A DNA stretch of 63,806 nt, taken from NCBI GenBank assembly GCA_905182165.1, contig CAJJAK010000010.1, positions 1-63,806 on the forward strand, read 5' to 3'. Every line of letters starts with the position of its first letter. Position 1 is the first letter of the stretch. Below are positions 8,850 to 18,349 of this stretch, one piece after another. This DNA is from an uncultured Paracoccaceae bacterium. Lineage in GTDB: Bacteria; Pseudomonadota; Alphaproteobacteria; Rhodobacterales; Rhodobacteraceae. A program made the position numbers and the translations under genes. The notes beneath the pieces are model-generated. The model was not told the origin of the DNA. It made no database searches and worked only from the letters and a program-made list of their open reading frames with translations.

Positions 8850-9925
8850 ATGACTACTGCTGTTTCTCTTCATGGCGTACGTAAAGATTTTGGAAACTTG
8901 ACCGCATTGAGCGATGTAACACTCGAAATAGAAGATAACGAATTTTTTACTCTACTTGGCCCCTCAGGTTGTGGAAAGACCACACTTTTGCGCATGATAG
9001 CGGGATTTGAGGGTGCGACAGCTGGTACTATTCGTCTTTTTGGAGATGAGATTGAACACTTGCCACCCAACAAACGGCCTGTGAACACTGTATTTCAAAA
9101 CTATGCCCTTTTCCCACATATGAATGTTTCACAAAATATTGGCTTTTCTCTTAGAATGTTGGGCTGGACGAAAACCGAAATTCAAACACGTGTGAACGAA
9201 ATGGTAGAAATGGTACAGCTTGGCGCTTTGGTTGACCGTAAACCAAGCCAGATATCTGGCGGCCAACAACAACGGGTTGCATTGGCTCGCGCCATGGCGC
9301 CTCGGCCTAAGGTCCTTTTATTGGACGAACCGCTATCAGCGCTGGATCTGAAATTGCGACAGGAAATGCGTTCAGAGCTAAAGAGACTTCAACGCGAAAC
9401 GGGGATCACCTTTATATTGTTACCCACGACCAGGAAGAGGCACTGTCAATGTCTGACAGGATTGCTGTAATGTCTGATGGAGAATTGCAACAAATAGGAA
9501 CTCCATTTGAGATTTATGAACACCCTAATAACCGTTTTATAGCAGATTTTATTGGTGAAACAAACATGATGGCAGCAACTGTTGATACAGTTGATGGATT
9601 GCAAGTGGTCTGTCACCTGGAGGGTGGTCAAAACTTAAACGCCTTGGCTAACTGTCAAATTATGGAAGGTGCGACTGGTATTTTATCCCTGCGACCCGAA
9701 CGATTGAGTATAAGTAAAACGGGACCTACCAGTGAGGTCCTTAAAGGAGAACTAGGTGATAGAGTTTACTTAGGGACGGACACACAATTCATTGTGAATC
9801 TTTCTGGTGGATTGAAGTTGAAAGTACGTATGCAAAATAGCTTCTTCCAAGGCTCTGACTTCAAAACAGGAGATGCCGTATTTGTTACCGTTGCTGACGG
9901 TGCTGCTCGGTTCTTGGTAGACTGA
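8850..9925 (+). CDS. potA: Polyamine ABC transporter ATP-binding protein, frame-interrupted
   Basis: This is the PotA-type ATPase energising spermidine/putrescine uptake (about 358 aa). The first frame has Walker [10 protein letters not shown], the signature [13 protein letters not shown] and Walker [13 protein letters not shown]. The H-loop region breaks: the sequence gives [10 protein letters not shown], while the next frame resumes with [14 protein letters not shown] minus its first residues. Restoring one T near 9418 gives a normal H-loop. The C-terminal TOBE region follows to 9925. Start 8850 is chosen over the upstream ATG at 8814 because AAAGGAG lies just before it. The stop overlaps the permease start (TGATG). 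Confidence 0.87.
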
Positions 9926-10842
9926 TGGCTGCTGGAACAGGAAGCGGATCAACAGTTTCAGCGATATTTTCGCCTGTGCGGATTTGGTTGTTGTTACCAA
10001 GTTGGGTTTCGATCGGATTTTTTCTGTTACTACCAGTCTTGTTAATGCTTGTTTATTCATTTCTGACAAAGGAATTCCGTGGAGGTGTTATTTGGGAATT
10101 TTCTCTAGCATCCTATGATCAATTCCTATTTGACCGTGGTTTATTTGGAGATGCGCCAGCAGTAATGAAATGGACTTATATTAACATCTTTATCCGCTCT
10201 ATTTTACAAGCCACTGGAGCTACGATCCTATGTTTACTTATCGGCTTCCCCACTGCTTATTTTATTGCAACGCGCCCTATACAGTCGCGAACAATGTGGC
10301 TTTTCTTGATCACCGTACCTTATTGGGTGAACCTACTAATTCGTACTGTATCAATGAAGTTCCTAATCCGCGACACAGGACCGTTGAATGAACTACTTCT
10401 CAAAATTGGCTTAATTGACGCGCCACTGCATGTCATCAATACTAATTTTGCGGTTCAGTTGGGGTTGTTTTACTCTTATCTGCCATTCATGGTATTACCT
10501 ATTTATGCATCTGTTGAACGCTATAATTTCGCTTTCTCTGAAGTAGCATCAGATTTATATGCATCTAAAATCACAATTCTTTGGAGCATCATACTACCCG
10601 TCGTCAAACCGGGAATTATCGCTGGCAGCATTCTGGTATTTGTCCCCTCGTTGGGTGCATTCTTAGCTCCTGATTTACTGGGTGGTGCTAAAACATTCAT
10701 GATAGGTTCACTGGTTGAGGACCAATTCAAAGGCAATGCTGGTAATTGGCCGTTTGGTGCCGCTGTATCAATGATCTTGCTTAGCCTGGTGTTAGTAGTT
10801 CTGATGTTTTACGTGCGTGCTCAACAAAAGGATCAAACCTGA
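9925..10842 (+). CDS. potB: Polyamine ABC transporter permease PotB
   Basis: This is the inner-membrane permease (305 aa, about six hydrophobic segments) of a spermidine/putrescine-type importer. The EAA-type coupling loop [20 protein letters not shown] lies at about residues 205-224. It overlaps potA by one base (TGATG) and potC likewise at 10842, so the operon is translationally coupled. This is the only one of the four pot genes without an interruption. Polyamine specificity is inferred from the family resemblance of the whole set. Confidence 0.87.
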   Translation: MAAGTGSGSTVSAIFSPVRIWLLLPSWVSIGFFLLLPVLLMLVYSFLTKEFRGGVIWEFSLASYDQFLFDRGLFGDAPAVMKWTYINIFIRSILQATGATILCLLIGFPTAYFIATRPIQSRTMWLFLITVPYWVNLLIRTVSMKFLIRDTGPLNELLLKIGLIDAPLHVINTNFAVQLGLFYSYLPFMVLPIYASVERYNFAFSEVASDLYASKITILWSIILPVVKPGIIAGSILVFVPSLGAFLAPDLLGGAKTFMIGSLVEDQFKGNAGNWPFGAAVSMILLSLVLVVLMFYVRAQQKDQT

Positions 10843-11654
10843 TGAACCGCACATTTGACATTAAACATTATCGTGGTTTTTTTGGTATCACATGTCTGTG
10901 TCTGGTCATTCTTTATGGGCCATTAATTATTGTGATGGTCTACAGCTTTAATGACAGTGTATCGATCACCAACTGGGGTGGCGTATCGTTGCGCTGGTAT
11001 ATCGAAATATTTACGGGGTTAGAAAGCGCTAAGTTCAAAGCAGCTGCCTGGAATTCGTTTACCATCGCAATCATGGCTGCCACAGTCTCAACTGTCATTG
11101 CTACTGCGGCATCCATTGGTATGATCCGTGGAGGGAATTTCAAAGGTAAATTTGCATCGTTTGCGCTGATATCGCTACCAATCATGGTGCCCGAAATTGT
11201 GACAGCGGTGGCAACATTGATCTTCTTTTCAACTATTGTTTTCTAACTTGGTACATTGTCGATCCTTGTAGCGCATACAGTTTTTTGTATTCCCTTTGCT
11301 TACCTACCAATTTCAGCCCGCCTTCAGGGCATTGACGCAAGTTATGAAGAAGCCGCCCAAGACCTATTCGCGAACCGTTGGATGACATTTCGGTACGTTT
11401 TGATGCCAATCATGTGGCCCGGTATATTGGCTGGATTTCTACTCGCCTTCATTATTTCATTAGATGATTTTATCATCACCAACTTTATAAAAGGAGCAGG
11501 GATCGAAACCCTGCCAACAGCGATCTTCGGATCGGTCAAGCAAGGGATTAAGCCAAATATAATGGCATTATCAACTCTTCTCTTGCTGTTTTCCATCGCT
11601 TTAGTCACCTTGTCCTACTTCATTGGCAAGCGTGGTGAAGCCAACCAAAAATAA
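10842..11654 (+). CDS. potC: Polyamine ABC transporter permease PotC, with an in-frame stop
   Basis: This is the second permease (about 270 aa including the stop). The first part (10842-11246) contains [17 protein letters not shown], typical of PotC. A TAA at 11244-11246 interrupts a membrane helix (STIVF-stop-LGTLSIL), and the same frame continues to 11654 with the coupling loop [19 protein letters not shown]. Both sides are in one frame, so this is a nonsense change (for example CAA to TAA), not an indel. Functional transport would need suppression or a sequence correction. Confidence 0.83.
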
Positions 11655-11673
11655 GCTGCAAAAATAGGAAATT

Positions 11674-12706
11674 ATGATATTAAAAAAATGTTATTGGCGC
11701 CGCCGCTCTAGCGTTGGTTGCGAATTCAGCCGTGGCAGAGGGTAAGTTGTCCGTCTATCACTGGTTCGAATACATACCCGCAGAACTCGTTCAAAAATTC
11801 TCAAAGAAATATGATGTGGAAGTTACAATTGACACTTTTGACAGCAATGAATCGATGCTAGCATCGCTAAAAGCTGGTACTATGGGGTCATATGATGTTG
11901 CTGTCCCAGGCGATTATATGGTAGAAATAATGGTTGGTTTAGGGCTGCTCGACACTATTGCAGAAGGCGAATTGACCAACATAAATAATATTGAAGACCA
12001 ATGGTTAAATGTCCCTTTTGATTTAGGTCGAAAACACTCTATCCCATACCAGTGGGGATCAACCAGCTTTTCAGTAAATCGAGATGCCTACTCTGGAAAT
12101 ATCAACACAACTGACATTATTTTCAACCCGCCAGAACAGCTTAAGGGCAAGATCAATGTACTCGACAGTCAGGGTGAAGTGATGGCCTTGGCAGCACTGC
12201 ATCTGGGTATGCCACAATGTTCTACTGATCGAGAACAGCTAAAATCATTAGACGCTCTATTACAAAGTGCTAAAGAACACTGGGCTTCGTTTGGCTCAGA
12301 CACAGCCAAGGAAAATGTGGTCTCAGGCGATGCTGCGGTTGGAATGATTTGGAATGGTTACGGAGCCAGAGCACGAGCAGAAGGTGCAAATATTGAATAC
12401 TCCTTCCCCAAAGAAGGATATGTGGTTTGGATGGACAATGTTGTGTTACTGAACGACGCACCAAATCGTGCAAATGCTATAATATTCATGGATTTTTTAC
12501 TAGAACCAGAAAATATCGCAGCGGTGACCAATTATGCAATGTATGCTGATGGTATAAAAGGTTCCACAGAGTTTCTAGACGCAGAACTTGCAACAAGTCC
12601 AGAACACAATCCGCGTGCTGGTTCTGGTCCAGGTGTGTTTGTTTCAGTATGTGATCAAACTACGCAAGAAGTATATGACCAAATCTGGACCCGTTTAAGG
12701 AGCTAA
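11674..12706 (+). CDS. potD: Polyamine-binding periplasmic protein PotD, interrupted in the signal peptide
   Basis: This is a PotD/PotF-type solute receptor of about 344 aa. The mature part starts near EGKLSVYHWFEYIPAELVQK and keeps the family's acidic and aromatic pocket residues (YDVAVPGDY, WGSTSF). The likely ATG is at 11674, just after a TAGGAA ribosome site, but the frame changes within the signal peptide near 11695 (MLLA then AALALVANSAVAE in the next frame). It ends the pot operon; a strong hairpin follows at 12735. Confidence 0.85.
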
Positions 12707-12734
12707 TCTAGCTTTGTTGGTATAGAAAATATTA

Positions 12735-12767
12735 CCTGCTCACAGCTCTTAAAAAGCTGTGAGCAGG
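12735..12767. terminator. Perfect 13-bp hairpin after the pot operon
   Basis: The arms CCTGCTCACAGCT (12735-12747) and AGCTGTGAGCAGG (12755-12767) are fully complementary around a 7-base loop. It lies 28 bases after the potD stop. There is no clear T run after it on either strand, so it may be a weak or Rho-assisted terminator or an mRNA 3'-end stabiliser. The short sequence AGTTCAAAACTTT occurs just after it and again near 12832. Confidence 0.55.
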
Positions 12768-12927
12768 AAGTTCAAAACTTTAACTATGGCATCCATCAAA
12801 ACGTCAAGAAGTACACACAAAAGGCCAAGCCAGTTCAAAACTTTGACTCTTTAATGCCCGCATAATTGCCGAACTTGGGTTATCTGACTGTGTGATAGAA
12901 TTTAATAGAAATTAGGGTCTCTCAAGT

Positions 12928-14269
12928 ATGACAAGAATAGCCTTTTATGAACTTTCAAAGTTGTCCTATGATCAGCGATCGGTACTTCTTACACGTCCTG
13001 AAAACGATTTGGATCTCTTTCTGGAGAGGGTAAAGCCAGTGATCGAAGACGTACGTATCAAGGGTGATGCGGCATTAGTAAAATACGCTGCAAAATTTGA
13101 TAAAGCTCATTTTAAAATATCTGAGATTAAAGCAAGTAAGACTGAGTTTGAAGAAGCGTTTGATCTACTAGATCGTGATGTCATTGAGGCACTTGAATAT
13201 GGCGCTAACAATATACGCCGTTTTCATGAAGACCAATTACCAGATGAAATGCAAATGAAAGAAGTGCGTCCCGGAATATTTACAGGCGAGCGCCATACTC
13301 CCATAGATAGTGCCGCAATTTATTCACCGCGGGGCAAAGGCTCTTTTCCATCGGTTACATTGATGGCCGCAATTCCTGCCGTTGTTGCTGGTGTGAAGGA
13401 TCCAATCATTTTAACGCCCGCTGGATCTGATGGCAAAATTGACCCAGCCACATTGGTGGCCGCCCGTCTATCAGGAGTGGATCGTGTTTACAAAGCTGGC
13501 GGTGCAGTTGCTGTTGCCGCCGCCGCCTTTGGTACCGAAACTGTTCCCAAATGTATAAAGATTGAAGGCCCTGGTAGTCCTTGGCTGGTGGCTGCAAAGC
13601 GGCTTCTAACAGACAAGATTACATCACGCCTTCCTGCTGGGCCCAGCGATTCGATCATATTTGCTGACCAAACGGTTAATCCACGTCTTGCCGCAATGGA
13701 TCTCCTGATTGAATCTGAGCATGGGACTGACAGTTCTGCATTTCTTGTGACCACGTCGCGTGAAGTTGCTGAGGGAACAATTGCGGCGTTACCCGATTTT
13801 TGGGCCACTATGGGTGAGCCTTGGGTTAAAGAATCTAATTACTATTGTTGGTGAAAATGGTGGGGTAATAAAAAGAGAAAACAAAACAAGCCTATGATTT
13901 TATAAACGATTATGCACCAGAGCATTGTCAGGTTCTGTCGGACGAACCTTTTGAACATCTCCGCCACATTCACAATGCTGCGGAAGTTTTATTAGGAAAC
14001 TGGACACCAGGTACACTAGCAAATTATGTGCTAGGACCAAATTGTGTATTGCCTACTGGCGCTCATGCAAGATTTGCATCTCCTTTGGGTGTTTATGATT
14101 TTCAAAAAAGATCTAATGTAATCAAATGTTCAAAAAAATCTTCGATGAAGCTGCACCATTCGCCCAACGTTTAGCAAAGTATGAAGGTTTTGATGGCCAT
14201 GCCAACGCAGTATCAAATTTGCGCGAACAGCTGATATGTCCGCCATTTACCGGTAAGGTGGTTTTATGA
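12928..14269 (+). CDS. Histidinol-dehydrogenase-family protein with several frame breaks
   Basis: This is a HisD-fold NAD-dependent alcohol dehydrogenase (about 447 aa overall). Frame one (12928-13854) has IYSPRGKGSFPS, GGAVAVAAAAFGTETVPK, AGPSDSIIFAD and the catalytic Glu-His in LLIESEHGTDS. The frame then changes near 13835, near 13885 and near 14135, with clear HisD C-terminal text in the later frames (INDYAPEHCQVL, NCVLPTGAHARFASPLGVYD). EHGTDS and HARFASPLGVYDF differ from the usual biosynthetic HisD and recall paralogues acting on other diols, such as sulfopropanediol dehydrogenase. It is not in a his operon. Its role is uncertain. Confidence 0.72.
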
Positions 14270-14432
14270 AATACTTAAGCTGCGCCGTATTGTGATGAAC
14301 TGGGGTATGCTGTATGTAATGATATCAGAGTGTAAGCAATAAGTTGAGATCTGATGTCGACCTATCAGTAGTTGAATTATCAGATAATAACTTGAGTTTT
14401 ATCATGCCAATCAAACTCAAGGCGTGTAAGCT

Positions 14433-15395
14433 ATGAACAAAATATTAAAATCTCAATTAAGTGGTCCATCAGTTTGGAATGCGAATACTTTTGAAAATGA
14501 TGATAATTGGATTTATAACTTTAGCGATGAAGAGCTTTCTGAGATTGATACGGCGCTTAAAGATTTAAGAGCAGTCAATTTAGCATTTCCAAATTTTTCA
14601 AAAACAGATTTTCATTTGCCTAAATTGGAAACAAGGCTGAACGAATTTTCAAACGAATTGGAGAATGGCAGAGGTTTTGTCGTTTTGCGCGGGCTTCCAG
14701 TTCATCGATATAACGATGATGAAGTTAACACCATATATTACGGATTAGGGTTAAACCTGGGACAACCAGTTTCACAAAATTTCAATGGTGATATGATCGG
14801 CACTGTTATGAATGTTGGTGACTTAGAAGATAAAAATACTCGAGTTTATCAGACAAATCTGTATTTACCTTATCACACAGACCCCTCTGATGTTGTGGGA
14901 CTATTATGCGTTCGCAAAGCTAAAAATGGCGGTTTAAGTAGTCTAGTTTCAGTACCTGCAGTTTATAATATTTTGCTAAGTGAGTATCCTGAATACGTGG
15001 GCTTGTTTTACAAACAATGGTATTATGCTCATTTGGGCGAAGATTTACCCAGTCCCACTTCGCTTTTTGCGATACATGATGGTAAATTAAATTTCAGATA
15101 CCTCAGGCAGTATATCGAGCTTGGGCACGACCTTAGAGAGCATCCCTTATCACCTGTGGAAATTGAAGCACTAGACATATTGGATAGTATTATTGTCCGT
15201 CCTGAATTACGCATTGATATGATGCTTCAGCCAGGTGATATTCAGTTTGCAAATAATCACTTAATTTTGCATTCGCGTACTAGTTTTGAAGATAGCCCTA
15301 ATGTGGATGAGCGGCGTAAATTACTAAGGCTATGGTTGAAAATGGTTAATGCCCGAAGCCAACCTTCTGAGTTTCCTGGCAGAAATGGATTTTAA
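14433..15395 (+). CDS. TauD/TfdA-family Fe(II)/2-oxoglutarate dioxygenase
   Basis: This is a 320-aa 2-oxoglutarate-dependent oxygenase. The iron motif HxD is H148-D150 in LPYHTDPSD. A distal His lies in NNHLILHSRT (about 283), and the oxoglutarate-binding Arg is probably in RRKLLRLWLK (about 303). GRGFVVLRGLP (about 79-89) is the usual N-terminal strand. The substrate is unknown; TauD relatives act on taurine, carnitine precursors and other small acids. The 160 bases before it hold no gene. The start has only a weak AAGG ribosome site. Confidence 0.82.
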   Translation: MNKILKSQLSGPSVWNANTFENDDNWIYNFSDEELSEIDTALKDLRAVNLAFPNFSKTDFHLPKLETRLNEFSNELENGRGFVVLRGLPVHRYNDDEVNTIYYGLGLNLGQPVSQNFNGDMIGTVMNVGDLEDKNTRVYQTNLYLPYHTDPSDVVGLLCVRKAKNGGLSSLVSVPAVYNILLSEYPEYVGLFYKQWYYAHLGEDLPSPTSLFAIHDGKLNFRYLRQYIELGHDLREHPLSPVEIEALDILDSIIVRPELRIDMMLQPGDIQFANNHLILHSRTSFEDSPNVDERRKLLRLWLKMVNARSQPSEFPGRNGF

Positions 15396-15562
15396 TTGAG
15401 CAGTGTATGATTTGCGATGATAACATAAGATGGTTAATTGATTTGATATTGGACACGGGAATGCGGCTGGTTGAAGGGGCAGGGTTGTAGAGAATGTTTT
15501 GCTTTGGTTGAGATAAAGATAAATGATGCTATTTAAAGGATTATAGGTAAAGGAATATTGAA

Positions 15563-16480
15563 ATGGCAAATCGTTGGACGCAAAATTTAACTGAAAAAGA
15601 TATCACACCTGAGTCTGATTTTTTAAATCGTCGCCAGGTTGTAAAAAGTTTAGCTGGAATAGGGCTTGCTGGCCTTGGTTTGGCGGCGGGTACGAGCTCT
15701 TCGCTAGCAAACGGGTCAGATGTAACTAACACTTGGGAAGAGATTACTAGTTATAATAATTACTATGAGTTTGGAACTGGTAAGAATGATCCGTTACGGT
15801 ATGCACATCAATTAAAAACAACTCCATGGTCTATTGTCATTGATGGTTTGGTTGAGAGACCGGCGCGATATGCTCTTGAGGACATCGTGGAAAAGATGAC
15901 TGTAGAAGAACGCATTTATCGATTGCGATGTGTTGAAGGATGGTCGATGGTCGTGCCGTGGAATGGGTTTGAACTGGCTGATTTATTGAATTTAGCAGGA
16001 GTAAAAAATGGAGCGAAATACGTTGCATTTGAAACTGCGCTGCGGCCTGATGAAATGCCTGGCGTGTCTTATCCAGTCCTTGATTGGCCATATGTAGAAG
16101 GGCTAAGGTTAGATGAGGCCATGCATCCATTGACGATAATGGCCAATGGTATTTATGGAAAGGCTATTCCCAATCAGAATGGTGCTCCACTTCGTCTAGT
16201 TGTGCCATGGAAATATGGATTTAAATCAATCAAATCAGTTGTGCGGATAACTTTGACGGACAATCAACCATCAACCAGCTGGAATAAGTCTAATCCCCGT
16301 GAATACGGATTTTATAGCAATGTAAATCCTGAAGTAGATCATCCCCGCTGGACCCAAGCTTACGAACGGCCAATCGGTGGAGGCTTATTTTCCAAACGTA
16401 AGCCTACTTTGATGTTTAACGGTTATGCGTCAGAGGTAGCTGGCATGTATGATGGCATGGATCTTAGAAACTTCTATTAA
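15563..16480 (+). CDS. msrP: Protein-methionine-sulfoxide reductase catalytic subunit MsrP
   Basis: This is a periplasmic molybdenum enzyme that repairs methionine sulfoxide in exported proteins (305 aa). A Tat signal with RRQVV and a hydrophobic run lies at about residues 23-45. The molybdopterin-ligand Cys is C123 in LRCVEGWSMVVPW, the hallmark of YedY/MsrP. LVVPWKYGFKSIKS is another conserved block. It is followed directly by its membrane heme partner. AAAGGA precedes the ATG. Confidence 0.95.
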   Translation: MANRWTQNLTEKDITPESDFLNRRQVVKSLAGIGLAGLGLAAGTSSSLANGSDVTNTWEEITSYNNYYEFGTGKNDPLRYAHQLKTTPWSIVIDGLVERPARYALEDIVEKMTVEERIYRLRCVEGWSMVVPWNGFELADLLNLAGVKNGAKYVAFETALRPDEMPGVSYPVLDWPYVEGLRLDEAMHPLTIMANGIYGKAIPNQNGAPLRLVVPWKYGFKSIKSVVRITLTDNQPSTSWNKSNPREYGFYSNVNPEVDHPRWTQAYERPIGGGLFSKRKPTLMFNGYASEVAGMYDGMDLRNFY

Positions 16481-16481
16481 T

Positions 16482-17085
16482 ATGTTAAGTATTTTAAATA
16501 ACATTGTGCGTAAGGTGCCAATTTGGTCAATTTATTTGATGCTGATGTTACCTTCCTTTTATTACTTTTATATAGCAGCAACTGGTACTTTGAGCATAGA
16601 ACCAATAAAGGCGCTTGAGCATAAACTGGGTGAGTTTGGGTTGAAGCTGATTGTGTTTGGCTTGGCGGTCACGCCTCTGCGCCGTCATCTGGGTCTTAAC
16701 CTGATGCGATTTCGCCGTGTCATTGGGGTGATGAGTTATTTCTACATTACTGTGCATCTGTTGGTCTGGCTGGTACTGGACGTTCAGGTGTTGTCGATGA
16801 TTTGGCAAGACATCGTCAAGCGCCCCTATATCAGCATTGGCATGCTGGCATTTGTGGCGATGACGCCACTGGCGCTGAGCTCTAACAATTATGCGGTGCG
16901 CAGACTTGGCCCGCTGTGGCGCAGGCTACACAAGTTGGTCTATGGCATTGCCATTTTGGGTGCGCTGCATTTCATTATGTTGGTCAAAGGATTTTCAGTT
17001 GGAACCATTTATCTATCTGACTATCATTCTTAGTCTTTTGGTATTGCGGATAAAGTTAAAAAAAATTTACGTTCGAAGTGACTGA
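16482..17085 (+). CDS. msrQ: MsrQ heme-binding membrane subunit, frame-interrupted at the end
   Basis: This is the quinol-linked b-type heme membrane partner of MsrP, with five to six helices. Conserved blocks are GEFGLKLIVFGLAVTPLRR, RRVIGVMSYFYITVHLLVW with its heme-ligand His, and GPLWRRLHKLVYGIAILGALH. The start is taken at ATG 16482, two bases after the msrP stop. The first frame ends at 17033, but the normal C-terminus (FQLEPFIYLTIILSLLVLR) is in the next frame, giving a stop at 17085. The shift is near 16995. The protein would be about 200 aa, the normal length. Confidence 0.9.
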
Positions 17086-17197
17086 TTATAATGATCAATT
17101 CCACAAGCTAAAAATAATAGTATTATAGAAAAATTAATATCAAGCTTTAGTGGAAATAAATACAGGTGTTAAACTGAATTTTCCTTTTCACTAAGTG

Positions 17198-17611
17198 TTA
17201 TTCGTCTGCCGCCAACAAAGCTTTATCCATTAATTCTTTAATATCTTTTCGAGACGTTGCTGCAACTAAACGCCCTAACTCCTTACTACCTTTCATGGCA
17301 ATAAGTGTTGAGCGGCGAAGAACTTTAAGTCTTTTTGAAATTTGCGCATCGGAGTATTGATCCCAGTTCACTGTAATAAAGGTAATTCTGGAATCATAGG
17401 TTTGATTGCTGGAACGAAGCTCGCGAATAACTCGGTCTTGAGCAACACAGGTAGTGCACCAATTGGTCCAAAAATCTAGAAAAACGACTTTTCCTTCCTC
17501 GATGGCAGCTTCAGCTAGGCCTGGAGAATAAAAAATTCTTTCTTTAGCGTAGCCTACTTGAGATGTAATTAAAATTGAGAAGACTGCAGACAGGAATATG
17601 CGTCGTTTCAT
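17198..17611 (-). CDS. Periplasmic thioredoxin-like protein
   Basis: This is a 137-aa thioredoxin-fold protein with a signal peptide (about 1-22) and an active site FWTNWCTTC (Cys52 and Cys55). It resembles the C-terminal domain of DsbD and related single-domain thioredoxins. It lies 10 bases after a CcdA gene, so the pair probably works as a split DsbD: CcdA passes electrons through the membrane to this protein. A cis-Pro before the active-site face is not obvious; the segment reads RRSTLIAMK. Confidence 0.82.
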   Translation of the reverse strand: MKRRIFLSAVFSILITSQVGYAKERIFYSPGLAEAAIEEGKVVFLDFWTNWCTTCVAQDRVIRELRSSNQTYDSRITFITVNWDQYSDAQISKRLKVLRRSTLIAMKGSKELGRLVAATSRKDIKELMDKALLAADE

Positions 17612-17621
17612 TTTTTTCCTC

Positions 17622-18335
17622 TTATATAGTTACTGAAAAATCTATAAGCCATGTTGGCATATGGTTGATGATCCAGGCATCTACTACATGATTAACACGA
17701 AACCAAAGTCCAAGTCCAATAAGTATAAAAGCTCCTCCTAGGATCTGTCTTGATACTTTTGCAAGCGCCTGCATTCGAGCCATATTCTGCTTTAACCAAC
17801 TTTTCGTACCGAACGCGAAGCCGAGGATTATGGTTGAAACACCCAGAGAAAAGCTCGTCATGATTAAAGCGGAGTGGGTGAGCTCCAACCCCTGATTTGC
17901 TAGTGCAATTGCTGCACCGAGCGTTGGTCCGATACATGGGCTCCAAACTGCGCCTAATAAAATACCACCAAGAAATTGTCCTTTTAATCCATAAGATGCT
18001 GTTGCGCTCATGCCCAAATTTGCTGCTCCTGATATGGTGGAGGTGGCAATTGCAAATTTTTGACTTAGTAATGGAAGGATTAAAAATAAACCAAACAAAA
18101 CCATCAAAAGGGCGGCGGAGTTGGATATCATTTCGTTAGTTAAACCTAAAGAGGCACCAAGCACTGAAACAGAAAGTCCAAGCAATACAAAGCTAATACT
18201 CATGCCAGCTGCTAATGCAAAAGGTGCACGGCTATCGGCTTGAAGACTTGTGGCTAAAACGATTGGCAATACGGGCAAAACGCATGGATTTATTAAGGTT
18301 AAAAGGCCCGCTAAGTATCCAAACAAGATATCCAT
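17622..18335 (-). CDS. ccdA: CcdA/DsbD-family transmembrane electron carrier
   Basis: This is a 237-aa six-helix protein carrying reducing power from cytoplasmic thioredoxin to the periplasm. The two redox Cys are in INPCVLPVLP (about residue 18) and WSPCIGPTLGAA (about residue 134), each flanked by the prolines typical of CcdA. It shares an operon with the thioredoxin-like gene. The two genes converge with msrPQ, so the four form a periplasmic thiol and methionine repair neighbourhood. Confidence 0.9.
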   Translation of the reverse strand: MDILFGYLAGLLTLINPCVLPVLPIVLATSLQADSRAPFALAAGMSISFVLLGLSVSVLGASLGLTNEMISNSAALLMVLFGLFLILPLLSQKFAIATSTISGAANLGMSATASYGLKGQFLGGILLGAVWSPCIGPTLGAAIALANQGLELTHSALIMTSFSLGVSTIILGFAFGTKSWLKQNMARMQALAKVSRQILGGAFILIGLGLWFRVNHVVDAWIINHMPTWLIDFSVTI

Positions 18336-18349
18336 TTAAGTATTTCTTT

